In this document: positions 8,522 to 17,157 of the stretch, one piece after another | Layout: the number at the start of each line of letters is the position of its first letter | Numbering within the stretch: position 1 is the stretch's first letter | Source: Acidobacteriota bacterium | GTDB taxonomy: Bacteria; Actinomycetota; Acidimicrobiia; Spongiisociales; UBA5794 | Direction of reading: 5' to 3' | DNA: 21,511 nucleotides | NCBI GenBank assembly: GCA_004356175.1 | Contig: SMXV01000073.1 | Location: forward strand, 1-21,511 | The notes under the pieces: model-generated | Databases searched by the model: none | What the model was told of the DNA's origin: nothing | What the model saw: the letters and a program-made list of their open reading frames with translations, nothing else | Program-made: the position numbers and the translations under genes

Positions 8522-9309
8522 TGGAGCGCCCCACGAATCTCGGGTTCTGTTTCGCTGCGAGCAGCGGTGGCACGAGTCAGTTGTTCGAACAGTTCAATGA
8601 CCTCAGGGATGTGATCACGGATTGCCGACAGCTGACTCTCGACCGTTGCAACGTCGCCCCGTGCCACCGGCCCTGTCATGGCACGCATCGGTCCCATCTC
8701 GAATGCGTTGGTCACGGCCGACTCAACGAGTGGGCGTGCCGCCTCGAATGGCACACCCGCGGCAAGAAACAACCTCTCAGCAAGATCAAGGGTCGTAGTC
8801 GTGTAGTTCGCGGCGACCGAGGCTGCGGCATGGTAGAGAGCCTTCATGTCGTCTTCGAGATCGAACGGTTGACATCCGAGCGATATTGCAAACTCAAAGA
8901 GCAGGGAACGCAGCGGCTCTGATGCGGTAATTGCCACCCACGACCCAGGAAGGCTCTTGGCGCCCTGGAGCGAATCGGGAAAGGTCGCGAGCGGATGAAA
9001 CGACCCCGTGTCTGCCCCCGTCTGCGCGATTGGCTCAAGAACGGAGAGACCGAGCGCACCAGACACGTGCACTGCGGCACCGTTGTCCCAGCGAGCTGCG
9101 ATATCTGTGGCAACCTCAACAAGCGCGTCGTCGGTCACTGTTACGAACGTGATGTCCGGCTGCCCTGCGTCGATTGAGACCTGCGACAGGAGTTTTGCGA
9201 CAGCGTCGCGATTGCGTCCATCAACTGCTGTGATGTGGTGGCCTGCGCGAACCGCAGCTAAGACGATCGCTCCGCCAACGCGACCGGGTCCGTATATGGC
9301 AATGTCCAT
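8518..9309 (-). CDS. Rossmann-like DUF2520 oxidoreductase-like protein
   Basis: The 263-aa product has an N-terminal dinucleotide-binding fold (MDIAIYGPGRVGGAI, a GxGxxG variant), the conserved SGALGLSVLEPI and SFHPLATFPD segments, and a helical C-terminal DUF2520-type domain with ALYHAAASVAANY. It resembles the Rv3603c family, which sits beside panC in mycobacteria. The fold is related to ketopantoate reductase, so a role in pantoate supply is an attractive but unproven guess; the substrate is unknown. I prefer ATG at 9309, which starts right before the Rossmann strand and has GGA 6 nt upstream; an ATG at 9324 without a ribosome site would add five residues. The stop overlaps panC by 4 nt. 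Confidence 0.88.
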   Translation of the reverse strand: MDIAIYGPGRVGGAIVLAAVRAGHHITAVDGRNRDAVAKLLSQVSIDAGQPDITFVTVTDDALVEVATDIAARWDNGAAVHVSGALGLSVLEPIAQTGADTGSFHPLATFPDSLQGAKSLPGSWVAITASEPLRSLLFEFAISLGCQPFDLEDDMKALYHAAASVAANYTTTTLDLAERLFLAAGVPFEAARPLVESAVTNAFEMGPMRAMTGPVARGDVATVESQLSAIRDHIPEVIELFEQLTRATAARSETEPEIRGALQ

Positions 9310-9374
9310 CTGGTTCCGATCCATAGGGGGTATCGGTCCAGTCGCGAGTGTACAGACGTCACGGTCGACGATGC

Positions 9375-10700
9375 TCAGGTCGGTTCGACAACGAGGTTGT
9401 GGCTCGACCCGACAGCAATGTGTGCGCCGTTCTCAGACCAAACATGCGTCGTTACGAAGACGGATCTCTTTGACATGTGCTCAACCTTCACCTCGGCAAG
9501 GTGAAATCCGGGATCCTCGGCGAGGTTGCCGAAACGGCCGGAGAATTCGATGGTGGGTGTGACAATGAGCCTATCCGTTCCCAACAGACCTGCAGAGCTC
9601 ATAGCCGAACGCCAGACAAGGACGTCGATTGGCATCAGGACTGCTGCGGCGCGCACGTAGGGATTGTCCGTTCCGAGGGCCACGTTCGGGCACCACGCTC
9701 GTGACAGGGCGGTCTGGGAGTCAGCAAGGTCGAGCATGTCCCACCGCTCAAGCATCTTCCAACTACGACCTGACGTGCCAAGGGTGATTCCGCTTCGCTC
9801 CCACCCCGCCGCCATCGACTCGCACTCGGATGGAGAAAGGACATCGGGGAACTCCGGTGCATACTCGGTTGGATGGAGGCTCGCCACGGTGCCAATGAAC
9901 GCCATGCCCACAACGACATCATCGACGAGGAGAGAGACAACGTGGTCGGCAGAACGTGCGGAGCGTCTGAGCTTGACAGGTTCGATGTTCAACGTAGCAC
10001 CGAGAGGCACAGGATGTGCAAATCGGTAGGTCAAAGACGATGGCACGTGCTCTGGTTCGGTGGCACCAACCGCTCGCAATGCAAGGGCTGAGAGGAAGGC
10101 TCCGAACATGTTGCCGGTGCGGTTCACCCAGTCCGGCGATGTGTTCGAACGAAACCCTGTTGGTGTCTCTGTGAGTTCCGTTGCAGTCTCGATGCTGTCC
10201 ATCCACCGTCCGATGTCGACCTCGTACGGTCCGGTCACACGTCTGATGTCCTGATCTGCAACATCGCCGAGCGAGTCGGCAAACGCTCCCCGAGCATCGG
10301 CAAGCCCCGGCGTGAGATCCACAAGTGGCGTGAGCACAAACCTTCGTTTTCGCATCTCAGGATGAGGCACAATGAGGCCAGGTTCATCAATCGTCTCTGC
10401 GCCATAGGTGAGGATGTCAAGATCAAGGGTCCGTGGGCCCCAGCGCTCCACCCTGACTCTGCCTGCGGCCTGCTCGATTTCGATGAGTTGTTTCAGAAAG
10501 TCGCGAGGACTGAGCTCAACTTCGATGTGGGCAACGGCATTGAGAAAGTGGCCCTGATCCACATCGCCGACCGGAGCGGTCTCATAGATGGGTGACACAG
10601 CAACCAGGTCGCCGAGCAACGCGAGGCCCTCCACCGCGGTGCTGAGATGGTGTCTTCGGTCACCGACGTTTGAGCCAATCCCCACAAATACCGTAGGCAC
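9375..10700 (-). CDS. folK: FolK fused to a double-hotdog thioesterase-like domain
   Basis: The 441-aa product is about 280 residues longer than a normal FolK. Residues 1-155 are a complete 6-hydroxymethyl-7,8-dihydropterin pyrophosphokinase: GIGSNVGDR (7-15), GPRTLDLDIL (88-97) and VPHPEMRKRRFVLTPL (111-126). It would pyrophosphorylate the pterin used by FolP. Residues from about 163 look like an acyl-CoA thioesterase II/4HBT_3-type double hotdog: NMFGAFLSALALRAVG, SSLTYRFAHPVPLGATL, then a second half with PIDVLVW and a C-terminal strand pair ending AVGSSHNLVV. The Gln expected near that end in TesB is not obvious, so activity is uncertain. I chose GTG at 10700, with AGGG 8 nt upstream, over TTG at 10721. 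An internal ATG at 10202 might also start the second domain alone. Confidence 0.85.
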   Translation of the reverse strand: MPTVFVGIGSNVGDRRHHLSTAVEGLALLGDLVAVSPIYETAPVGDVDQGHFLNAVAHIEVELSPRDFLKQLIEIEQAAGRVRVERWGPRTLDLDILTYGAETIDEPGLIVPHPEMRKRRFVLTPLVDLTPGLADARGAFADSLGDVADQDIRRVTGPYEVDIGRWMDSIETATELTETPTGFRSNTSPDWVNRTGNMFGAFLSALALRAVGATEPEHVPSSLTYRFAHPVPLGATLNIEPVKLRRSARSADHVVSLLVDDVVVGMAFIGTVASLHPTEYAPEFPDVLSPSECESMAAGWERSGITLGTSGRSWKMLERWDMLDLADSQTALSRAWCPNVALGTDNPYVRAAAVLMPIDVLVWRSAMSSAGLLGTDRLIVTPTIEFSGRFGNLAEDPGFHLAEVKVEHMSKRSVFVTTHVWSENGAHIAVGSSHNLVVEPT

Positions 10701-10863
10701 GGTTAGTGCCCTGTCCGGCAACGTTCGGGCTGTCGATGTCGATTCACGGGCGTTGGTCGTAAGGACGCAGGACGAAGGCGCAGTCTGAACCGCGTTGACG
10801 ACGAGGGCGCCGCAAACGGCGTTCCTGGGCGACAGAACACCGCAGAGGTTGCTGGACAGGGCA

Positions 10864-11346
10864 CTACGTCTCGGGAATCAGTCTGCGGCCCTCAGGGCCG
10901 ATTGCCCGCCCAAGGATGCGCTGGATGACATCGGTCGCGACGATCGGATCATCCACCATGCCCGAGTAGATCAGGTAGCCCGCAAGGAGGCCAGCAAGCG
11001 TGTCATCGATGGTGTCGCGGTGCACAAGAACAACTGCGTCCATTGGCGAGAGGGCAGCAGCGAACGCCTGATATATTGGGACAACATCTTCTGGTTCGAG
11101 ATCGTCTGGAACCTCGTGGTACGCAAACGACAGGCTTGCACCTACGTACGCCGTCGAATTCTGGTTCGATCCAAGCAGGCTGAGAATCGAGTTCACACCG
11201 TGGCCCTTGAGCCACATGATTTCTTCTTCGCGACGCACTCGCCGGTGCTGGAACCCGTAACCGCCGATACGTTCAGACACTGCCAAGCGATCGTTGATTA
11301 CCCAGCAGAAAGCTCTCGGTTCAAGTCCTGTTTTCTTCTTTACCAT
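10864..11346 (-). CDS. degenerate dual-specificity-phosphatase-like protein
   Basis: This 160-aa product resembles the dual-specificity phosphatase fold: WVINDRLAVSER near the N-terminus, a strand GVNSILSLL, HEVPDD where the acid loop would lie, and VLVHRDTIDDTLAGLLAGYL where the HCx5R loop and following helix should be. Both key residues are replaced: the nucleophilic Cys position is Arg110 and the loop Arg position is Thr116, so it should not be a phosphatase. It may bind a phosphorylated ligand or act as a scaffold, which is inference. It sits between folP and folK, where M. tuberculosis has folB, but it has no FolB motifs. ATG at 11346 overlaps folP by 26 nt and lacks a clear ribosome site, so the start is uncertain. 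Confidence 0.65.
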   Translation of the reverse strand: MVKKKTGLEPRAFCWVINDRLAVSERIGGYGFQHRRVRREEEIMWLKGHGVNSILSLLGSNQNSTAYVGASLSFAYHEVPDDLEPEDVVPIYQAFAAALSPMDAVVLVHRDTIDDTLAGLLAGYLIYSGMVDDPIVATDVIQRILGRAIGPEGRRLIPET

Positions 11347-12232
11347 GACTGATTTGCACAATAGCCCACACCACACGTGCTACATCTGCCGCAAGAGCAA
11401 CATTGTGGACGCGCAATATCTTGACACCCTGCGCGACGGCGAGCGCAGTGGTCGCTGCTGTTGCGCCATCTCTGTCCTTGGGAGCCGTGGATCCCCTGCT
11501 CGGTTCGAGGATCGTGCCGAGGAACCCCTTGCGACTCGTTCCGAGCAGGACCGGAAAACCTATGTCGACGATCGCGCCCATGGCTGAGAGAAGCGCAAGG
11601 TTGTGATCGTACGATTTGCCGAAACCGATTCCAGGGTCGACGACGATCGCCGACCGCTCAACGCCCGCTGCCATTGCGCTTGTCGCAGCATCGGCAAGGA
11701 AGACAGCTACCTCTGACACGACATCGACGTAGTGCGGGCTGTCCTGCATCGTCGTGGGCGTGCCCTTTGTGTGCATAATGACAACTCCAACACCCGTCTC
11801 GGCGCACACAGCACGCATCTCGGGGTCCCTGAGGCCGGTTACGTCGTTGACAATCACTGCGCCCGCTTCGATCGCCCTGCGCGCAACGGTCGGTTTTGAC
11901 GTATCGACAGAGACGAGAAGGCCGCCGCGAAGCAGGCCTTCGATGATGGGAAGAACTCGGCCAAGCTCCTCATCAACGTTTACCGGCTCAGCGCCCGGTC
12001 GAGTTGACTCACCGCCGACATCGATGATCGCGGCACCCTCATTCGCCATTGTGTGTCCGGCCGCAACGGCCTGATCCGCAGTATCGAAGGCGCCACCGTC
12101 GGAGAACGAGTCAGGTGTTGCATTGACAACGCCCATCAGCACCGGCTGGTCAAGCGAGAGTGTCGTACCGCGGAGTTTCCAGCTAACCGATTGAGGAGCT
12201 CCCTTGCGGGTCTCAGGAGGCTGCTTCGGCAC
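11321..12232 (-). CDS. folP: dihydropteroate synthase
   Basis: FolP condenses 6-hydroxymethyl-dihydropterin pyrophosphate with p-aminobenzoate to form dihydropteroate; it is the sulfonamide target. The 303-aa product has every hallmark: NATPDSFSDGG, DVGGESTRPGA, the Asp-Thr-Ser segment SVDTSKPTVA, NDVTGL, VDPGIGFGKS, GTSRKGFLG and RVHNV near the C-terminus. The N-terminal 18 residues are a slight extension. The start is GTG at 12232, inside the last codons of ftsH (20-nt overlap) with no strong ribosome site, so it probably depends on FtsH translation. In M. tuberculosis folE lies between ftsH and folP1; here it is missing. Confidence 0.95.
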   Translation of the reverse strand: MPKQPPETRKGAPQSVSWKLRGTTLSLDQPVLMGVVNATPDSFSDGGAFDTADQAVAAGHTMANEGAAIIDVGGESTRPGAEPVNVDEELGRVLPIIEGLLRGGLLVSVDTSKPTVARRAIEAGAVIVNDVTGLRDPEMRAVCAETGVGVVIMHTKGTPTTMQDSPHYVDVVSEVAVFLADAATSAMAAGVERSAIVVDPGIGFGKSYDHNLALLSAMGAIVDIGFPVLLGTSRKGFLGTILEPSRGSTAPKDRDGATAATTALAVAQGVKILRVHNVALAADVARVVWAIVQISHGKEENRT

Positions 12233-14111
12233 TTACGTTCTGATCGGAGTTCAGCCCTTCGGGCGGTCGCAATCGAATTCCACCGTCTGACGTGTGCTCC
12301 CACTTCGGCACATCACTAAGGACATCCCTGACCTCCTGCGCGTCGAGCGATTCCTTCTCCAACAGCGCCTCCGCAATCCGGTGGAGTGCGTCCTCGTGGA
12401 AGGTCAGGATCTGTAGCGCCTCGTCATGGGCCTGATGAATGAGGACTCGTATCTCGTCGTCCACCGCAGCAGCAACGTCGTCGGAAAGTTCCTGACGACT
12501 CGAGTAGTCACGCCCGAGGAATACCTCCCCGTCCGGTTTCCCATACTGGAGAGGCCCAAGTTTCTCGCTCATGCCGTACTCCGTAACCATCTTGCGTGCA
12601 ATGCCTGTCGCCTTCTCGATGTCGTTTGCGGCACCGCTTGTCGGGTCGAGAAAGATGAGTTCTTCCGCTGTGCGTCCGCCGAGCAACATCGCAAGTTGGT
12701 CGATCATCTCTGACTTTCGGATGTAGAACTTGTCCTCAAGTGGCAGCGCAAGTGTGTATCCACCTGCACGACCTCGAGGGATGATCGATACCTTGTGAAT
12801 CGGATCAGCATTGGGGAGGGCGTATCCAACAAGGGCGTGACCGCCTTCGTGATACGCCGTGATTTTTCTCTCATTTTCAGAGATCACACGGCTCTTTCGC
12901 TCCGGGCCGGCAAGAACCCGCTCGATGGCTTCCTCAAGCGATGCGTTCGTAATCACATCGTCGCCGATTCGCGCAGAGAGAAGAGCTGCTTCATTGATGA
13001 GGTTGGCAAGATCGGCTCCCGTGAATCCGGGTGTTTGGCGCGCAAGATCACCAAGATTGACTCCTTTGGCGATCGGTTTGCCCTTTGCGTGGACCTCGAG
13101 AATCTTCTCTCTGCCTCTGAGATCAGGACGGTCAACAAATATCTGTCTGTCGAAACGGCCGGGACGCAGCAGCGCCGGATCAAGAATGTCGGGCCGGTTG
13201 GTCGAGGCAATAACGATGACGCCTTCGTTTGGCTCGAACCCGTCGAGTTCGACGAGCAGCGCGTTGAGCGTCTGCTCACGTTCGTCGTGACCTCCGCCAA
13301 GTCCTGCGCCCCTATGCCGGCCGACCGCATCGATTTCGTCGATGAACACGATGGATGGAGCAGCCTCTTTCGCCTGCGAGAACAGATCCCTCACCCGTGA
13401 AGCACCGACACCGACAAACATCTCGACGAAGTCAGACCCTGAGATTGCGAAGAACGGAACGTTCGCCTCACCTGCGACGGCACGAGCAAGCAGCGTCTTT
13501 CCCGTTCCAGGCGGCCCGTACAGCATCACCCCGTTGGGAATCTTCGCCCCCATGGCGCGGAACTTCTGCGGATGTTCGAGGAACTCCTTGATTTCCTCGA
13601 GTTCTTCGACGGACTCGTCCGCACCGGCAACATCAGCGAACGTGACCGTTGGTATGTCTTTGGTCACGATACGTGCTTTCGACTTTCCGAACTGCATGAT
13701 CTTGTTGCCGCCACCCTGCATCTGCATGATGACAAAGAAGAAGAGTCCAAAGATCAGGAGGTATGGGACAAAGCTGATGAGATATGTGAAGAACGTCGGA
13801 TTCTCGGCGTCAACGCGGATGTCGACGTTTGCTTCCTGAAGCTGCTTCGTGAGATCAGGGGAATACTCAGCGGGGTAGCGGACGAGGAACTCAGACTCTG
13901 TGCCGTCGATGACGACCGTACCTGACAACTCGTTCGACTTGTCCTTCATGACCACTTCGCCCGAGATCTCGCCTGCCGCAAGTGCGCTATCGAACTCGGT
14001 AAGGGAGAGCTCTGTGGGTTTTGTTGCCTGGCTGAAAATCAGCTGGAAGGACACAACAACAAGAAATATGACAGCAAGGTACCCGAGAATTGTTCTCGCC
14101 GTACGATTCAC
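12213..14111 (-). CDS. ftsH: ATP-dependent zinc metalloprotease FtsH
   Basis: FtsH is a membrane-anchored hexameric AAA+ protease that removes misassembled membrane proteins and selected cytoplasmic ones. The 632-aa product has two N-terminal membrane helices (about 8-27 and 108-131) flanking an external domain, Walker A GPPGTGKT (199-206), Walker B IVFIDEID (254-261), the second region of homology NRPDILDPALLRPGRFD, and the zinc site HEGGH (421-425) with Asp497 as probable third ligand. All catalytic residues are intact. The start is GTG at 14111 with AAGGAG about 10 nt upstream. The C-terminus ends shortly after the protease domain, without the long tail of some mycobacterial forms. It overlaps folP and lies 90 bp below hpt. 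Confidence 0.97.
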   Translation of the reverse strand: MNRTARTILGYLAVIFLVVVSFQLIFSQATKPTELSLTEFDSALAAGEISGEVVMKDKSNELSGTVVIDGTESEFLVRYPAEYSPDLTKQLQEANVDIRVDAENPTFFTYLISFVPYLLIFGLFFFVIMQMQGGGNKIMQFGKSKARIVTKDIPTVTFADVAGADESVEELEEIKEFLEHPQKFRAMGAKIPNGVMLYGPPGTGKTLLARAVAGEANVPFFAISGSDFVEMFVGVGASRVRDLFSQAKEAAPSIVFIDEIDAVGRHRGAGLGGGHDEREQTLNALLVELDGFEPNEGVIVIASTNRPDILDPALLRPGRFDRQIFVDRPDLRGREKILEVHAKGKPIAKGVNLGDLARQTPGFTGADLANLINEAALLSARIGDDVITNASLEEAIERVLAGPERKSRVISENERKITAYHEGGHALVGYALPNADPIHKVSIIPRGRAGGYTLALPLEDKFYIRKSEMIDQLAMLLGGRTAEELIFLDPTSGAANDIEKATGIARKMVTEYGMSEKLGPLQYGKPDGEVFLGRDYSSRQELSDDVAAAVDDEIRVLIHQAHDEALQILTFHEDALHRIAEALLEKESLDAQEVRDVLSDVPKWEHTSDGGIRLRPPEGLNSDQNVSAEAAS

Positions 14112-14201
14112 AGTGCTCTGGCTCCTTCTTGTATGTCACGTCGCCTGATTCGGACCCGACACTGCCACATGGTACGCCTAAGTACCGGCAAAGTTACCGT
14201 C

Positions 14202-14738
14202 TCAGGGCGTCGGCACCGTTGCATCAGAAACGACCGCCACGTATGGAAGGTTCCGGTATTTCCCGTCAAGGTCAAGTCCGTAGCCGACCACGAACTTGTT
14301 CGGAATGTGAAAACCCTCGTACTTGATTTCGAGCGGCGGTCGCTCAATGCCGTCCTTGATGAGTAATGCCGCGAGGCCAAGGCTTGCCGGTTTCCTCACC
14401 TGTAGATTCTTGAGCAGGTACTGCAACGTCAGGCCGGTATCGACGATGTCTTCGACAATGAGGACATGTCGTCCTTCGATTTCCTGGTCGAGATCCTTGA
14501 GGATTCGCACAACCCCTGAGCTTTTTGTCGCAGATCCGTATGACGACACTGCCATGAAGTCGAACTCGACGGGAAGGTCAATGTGGCGGGCGAGGTCGGC
14601 CATAACAACGAACGCGCCTTTGAGAATTCCGATGAGAAGTAGGTCTTTCCCCCGATAGTCCTCAGTGATGGCGTCGCCCATCTCCTTGAGTTTTGCATCA
14701 ATCTCGTCGGCGGTGATGAGTACTTCGCCAATGTTCAC
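14202..14738 (-). CDS. hpt: hypoxanthine phosphoribosyltransferase
   Basis: This purine-salvage enzyme converts hypoxanthine or guanine plus PRPP into IMP or GMP. The 178-aa product carries the PRPP-binding motif VEDIVDTG (95-102), the flexible-loop region FMAVSSYG and KFVVGYGLD near the base-binding site. I chose GTG at 14738 because it yields the family N-terminus (M)NIGEVLIT, overlaps the tilS stop as GTGA and has GGGA 9 nt upstream; the frame is open to 14795, but that extension lies within tilS. The tilS-hpt-ftsH order is shared by many Gram-positive bacteria. Confidence 0.96.
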   Translation of the reverse strand: MNIGEVLITADEIDAKLKEMGDAITEDYRGKDLLLIGILKGAFVVMADLARHIDLPVEFDFMAVSSYGSATKSSGVVRILKDLDQEIEGRHVLIVEDIVDTGLTLQYLLKNLQVRKPASLGLAALLIKDGIERPPLEIKYEGFHIPNKFVVGYGLDLDGKYRNLPYVAVVSDATVPTP

Positions 14739-16057
14739 TGTGTGTATTCCCGCTTGATTACCACGGCCGGTTGGCCGTGTCGTGGTGCCGCCCACGAAGC
14801 AACTCGAATTCCTCCAAGTGCGGCAACCTTGCCAGAAACCGTAACGACCAGCGAGGTGCGACGCACTCGCGCAGGAACACCAGTTACACGGAGAAGCTCT
14901 GTGAGAGGTGTCGAACCGTGCCCCGTATCGATTCGGTCGCCATTCCCGAGATTGCGTGCTGAAGTGGGTGGCTGCACGGCCTCAGATGACAGGACAGTGA
15001 ATCGGCCCCCGGTTCGGTACCGGCCCGAGATTGGGTGGCGAGTGACCGTGTACTCGCTGCCGAACCACTCGAAGGTGCTCCCAACCTCGATCTCGATTTC
15101 CTCCTGCCCTCGATGTGTTTCGGTGAGCTGGTTTGTGGAATGACTTGTGGCATGGATTGTGACGAAGGGGCGCTCGGGTGTCACGATGAAGCCGTTGGAA
15201 ATTGTGATGCCTTTCGATCCGTTGGCCACCTTCAGAACAGCGTCGACATCGTTCTGGCTGCTCTTGGCGTCCTTCATGAGTAGATGCAGGGCGTTGCGCA
15301 CAACCCGCGACGCCACCGGTCTGGGGGCCGAAACGATGGCTCCGATGGGAATCGAGACACCTCCGGGGAACCTGACAGTTGGCACCAGATTGGCCTGTCT
15401 CTGAAGCAGGGCATCGTCTGCGCCAAGTAGTGCACCGGACCTTGCCACGTTGGACTTCGATTCTGGTCCAAGCTCTCGTTCGATTGTCGGCATGATGATG
15501 TGCCTGACCCGCGAGCGAACGAACCTCTTGTCCTCGTTGGCTGGGTCGTCTGAAAACGGCAGATGCAGTTCAATCGCAGTTTCACGCAGAGTGCTTCGCG
15601 ACATGTCAAGCAGCGGCCTTCTCCATGCCCCCCGCGCGGAGGGGATACCTGAGAGTCCGCCACTGCCTGAGCCTCGAAACATGCGCATGACAATCGTCTC
15701 GGCCTGATCGTCAGCTGTGTGGCCGGTCAGTCCGAGTCGGCCGTCGACGAGCAGCGCTTCCATTGCGTCGTATCGCTCTGTTCGCGCCCGCGCCTCAAGG
15801 TTTCCACCGTCAGAAATCGGCCGATCAAAGACCATGAGCCTTACACGCAACTGCGCGGCGAGGGCGCCTGCGGAATCCCTGAGCATCTCGGACCCCTCGA
15901 GATCATGGAATACGAATACGGCTTCGATTCGCTCTGGGCCGAGCACCTCACATGCTGCCCACAACAGGACAGCCGAATCGGCGCCACCACCGAGCGCCAC
16001 AACACAGTCCGAGTCGTTCACAGCATCGCGAACAGCCGAGACGATTGAGGAGTTCAC
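14735..16057 (-). CDS. tilS: tRNA(Ile)-lysidine synthase
   Basis: TilS modifies the wobble cytidine of the tRNA-Ile that reads AUA, using lysine and ATP, switching its identity from methionine to isoleucine. The 440-aa product has an N-type ATP-pyrophosphatase domain with the PP-loop at 21-28, the GHTADDQAET motif, RMFRGSGSGGLSGIP, and a C-terminal domain ending in GVPARVRR. The PP-loop reads ALGGGADS, where the usual first Ser of SGGxDS is Gly (residue 23). I chose GTG at 16057: it overlaps the metalloprotease stop as GTGA and gives the right N-terminal length. The frame is open upstream to 16153, but that part overlaps the neighbour by about 100 nt. Confidence 0.93.
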   Translation of the reverse strand: MNSSIVSAVRDAVNDSDCVVALGGGADSAVLLWAACEVLGPERIEAVFVFHDLEGSEMLRDSAGALAAQLRVRLMVFDRPISDGGNLEARARTERYDAMEALLVDGRLGLTGHTADDQAETIVMRMFRGSGSGGLSGIPSARGAWRRPLLDMSRSTLRETAIELHLPFSDDPANEDKRFVRSRVRHIIMPTIERELGPESKSNVARSGALLGADDALLQRQANLVPTVRFPGGVSIPIGAIVSAPRPVASRVVRNALHLLMKDAKSSQNDVDAVLKVANGSKGITISNGFIVTPERPFVTIHATSHSTNQLTETHRGQEEIEIEVGSTFEWFGSEYTVTRHPISGRYRTGGRFTVLSSEAVQPPTSARNLGNGDRIDTGHGSTPLTELLRVTGVPARVRRTSLVVTVSGKVAALGGIRVASWAAPRHGQPAVVIKREYTQ

Positions 16058-17097
16058 CCGGCCATCCGGTCGAGCCAGAGTGTTGCGTTGTCGATCTCGG
16101 ACAACGTCGGCAGAGCCTCTGGCGACTCCCACGCCATTGAAAGGGCATCCCACGACGCTTCGCTCTCGACCTGCTTGATGAATGCTGCGCCATTTTCGTA
16201 CTGCTTGAGTTTCATCTCGATGCCAATCAGCTTCATGAACGCTGCCGATTTCGGGTCTTTGCGACGGGCCTTGAGCGCGTTCGACATCCGCTCAACATCG
16301 ATGATCTCTCGCTCACCGATTCGATCCATCACCACGTGCCCGTGCCCTTCCAGCAGCGACATGAGGGCCTGAACCTTGTCGAGTACGCCGCGCTGGTCAG
16401 GAGATGCAAATAGGCCGACAATGCCTGCATCGCCCAGCATGTCTCCTCCCGATGCCGCAGCCGTCCTGATTTCCGACGCAACACGTTGCAACCTCCCCTT
16501 CTCCGGCTTCGACGACGAGACAAGCTCGTCGACGAGCGAGAGAAAGTATGCGCGCATCCAGGGAACGGCGGTGAACTGAGCTCGATGAGCGCACTCGTGC
16601 AGCGCGACCCAGAAACGAAATGACGACGGTCGAAACTCGTGTCGACGCTCCATCGCCATGATGTTTGCACCCACGAACAGAACGGTGTCGCCCGCATCAG
16701 AGTCCCCCGTTGGGAGTACAAGTTCGTACTGCCCGAGCACACGTTTCGACAGAAATCCGAGAACGGCACCGAGTTCGACCCCCACAACCTTCGCCGCCAC
16801 CCCCGACCCAATCGACGATGTGTTCGCGAGTTTTTCTTCGATCGGTGCAAGCAGGACCGCAAAGGATCGGACGTTGATATCTACCCACTGCTCACGCGAG
16901 ATGACGTCAACAACCGGGCTGCCGACGAGCTCAAGACCGGTCTCGTCCGAGACCATTTCTGACGCCCGCGCCACAAGTTCCGGTGCCTGAAGCTGGAATC
17001 GTGCCTCGTGGTACGTCCCCGCAAGCGGGTAGGCGCCAGTAAAGCGCCGCGCCGTACGTGCCGCAACCTCCCAATCAACATTACTCACCTGACTCAT
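16054..17097 (-). CDS. zincin-type metalloprotease family protein (DUF2342)
   Basis: The 347-aa product belongs by appearance to the actinobacterial Zincin_2/DUF2342 family that includes Rv3626c, which also neighbours tilS. The zinc signature HECAH is at 167-171 in the context FWVALHECAHRAQF, and LLEGHGHVVMD follows about 80 residues later as a likely further conserved segment. There is no signal peptide, so it is probably cytoplasmic. The substrate is not known. The ATG at 17097 is directly preceded by GGGGGG, which is too close to be an ideal ribosome site; the in-frame GTG at 17088 is better spaced and would remove three residues. The stop overlaps tilS by 4 nt. Confidence 0.9.
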   Translation of the reverse strand: MSQVSNVDWEVAARTARRFTGAYPLAGTYHEARFQLQAPELVARASEMVSDETGLELVGSPVVDVISREQWVDINVRSFAVLLAPIEEKLANTSSIGSGVAAKVVGVELGAVLGFLSKRVLGQYELVLPTGDSDAGDTVLFVGANIMAMERRHEFRPSSFRFWVALHECAHRAQFTAVPWMRAYFLSLVDELVSSSKPEKGRLQRVASEIRTAAASGGDMLGDAGIVGLFASPDQRGVLDKVQALMSLLEGHGHVVMDRIGEREIIDVERMSNALKARRKDPKSAAFMKLIGIEMKLKQYENGAAFIKQVESEASWDALSMAWESPEALPTLSEIDNATLWLDRMAG

Positions 17098-17157
17098 CCC
17101 CCCAGCCTAAGCAACCACGGATCCTGTTACCCTGGGTAGCACGTGAGACGGATCCAG

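Noticed and set aside
10808..10821. CGCCG-CAAA-CGGCG hairpin after the phosphatase-like gene
   Set aside because: Five-base-pair stem without a U-tract in a GC-rich gap; likely chance.
14171..14186. Inverted repeat GGTAC-N6-GTACC between hpt and ftsH
   Set aside because: Only 5-bp arms and no clear -35/-10 around it; too weak to call an operator or terminator.
14739..14795. Longer Hpt starting at 14795
   Set aside because: The extension runs inside tilS and is not Hpt-like; GTG at 14738 gives the normal N-terminus and a GTGA overlap.
16058..16153. Longer TilS starting at 16153
   Set aside because: It would overlap the metalloprotease gene by 100 nt; the GTGA overlap at 16057 fits the pattern seen between the neighbours.
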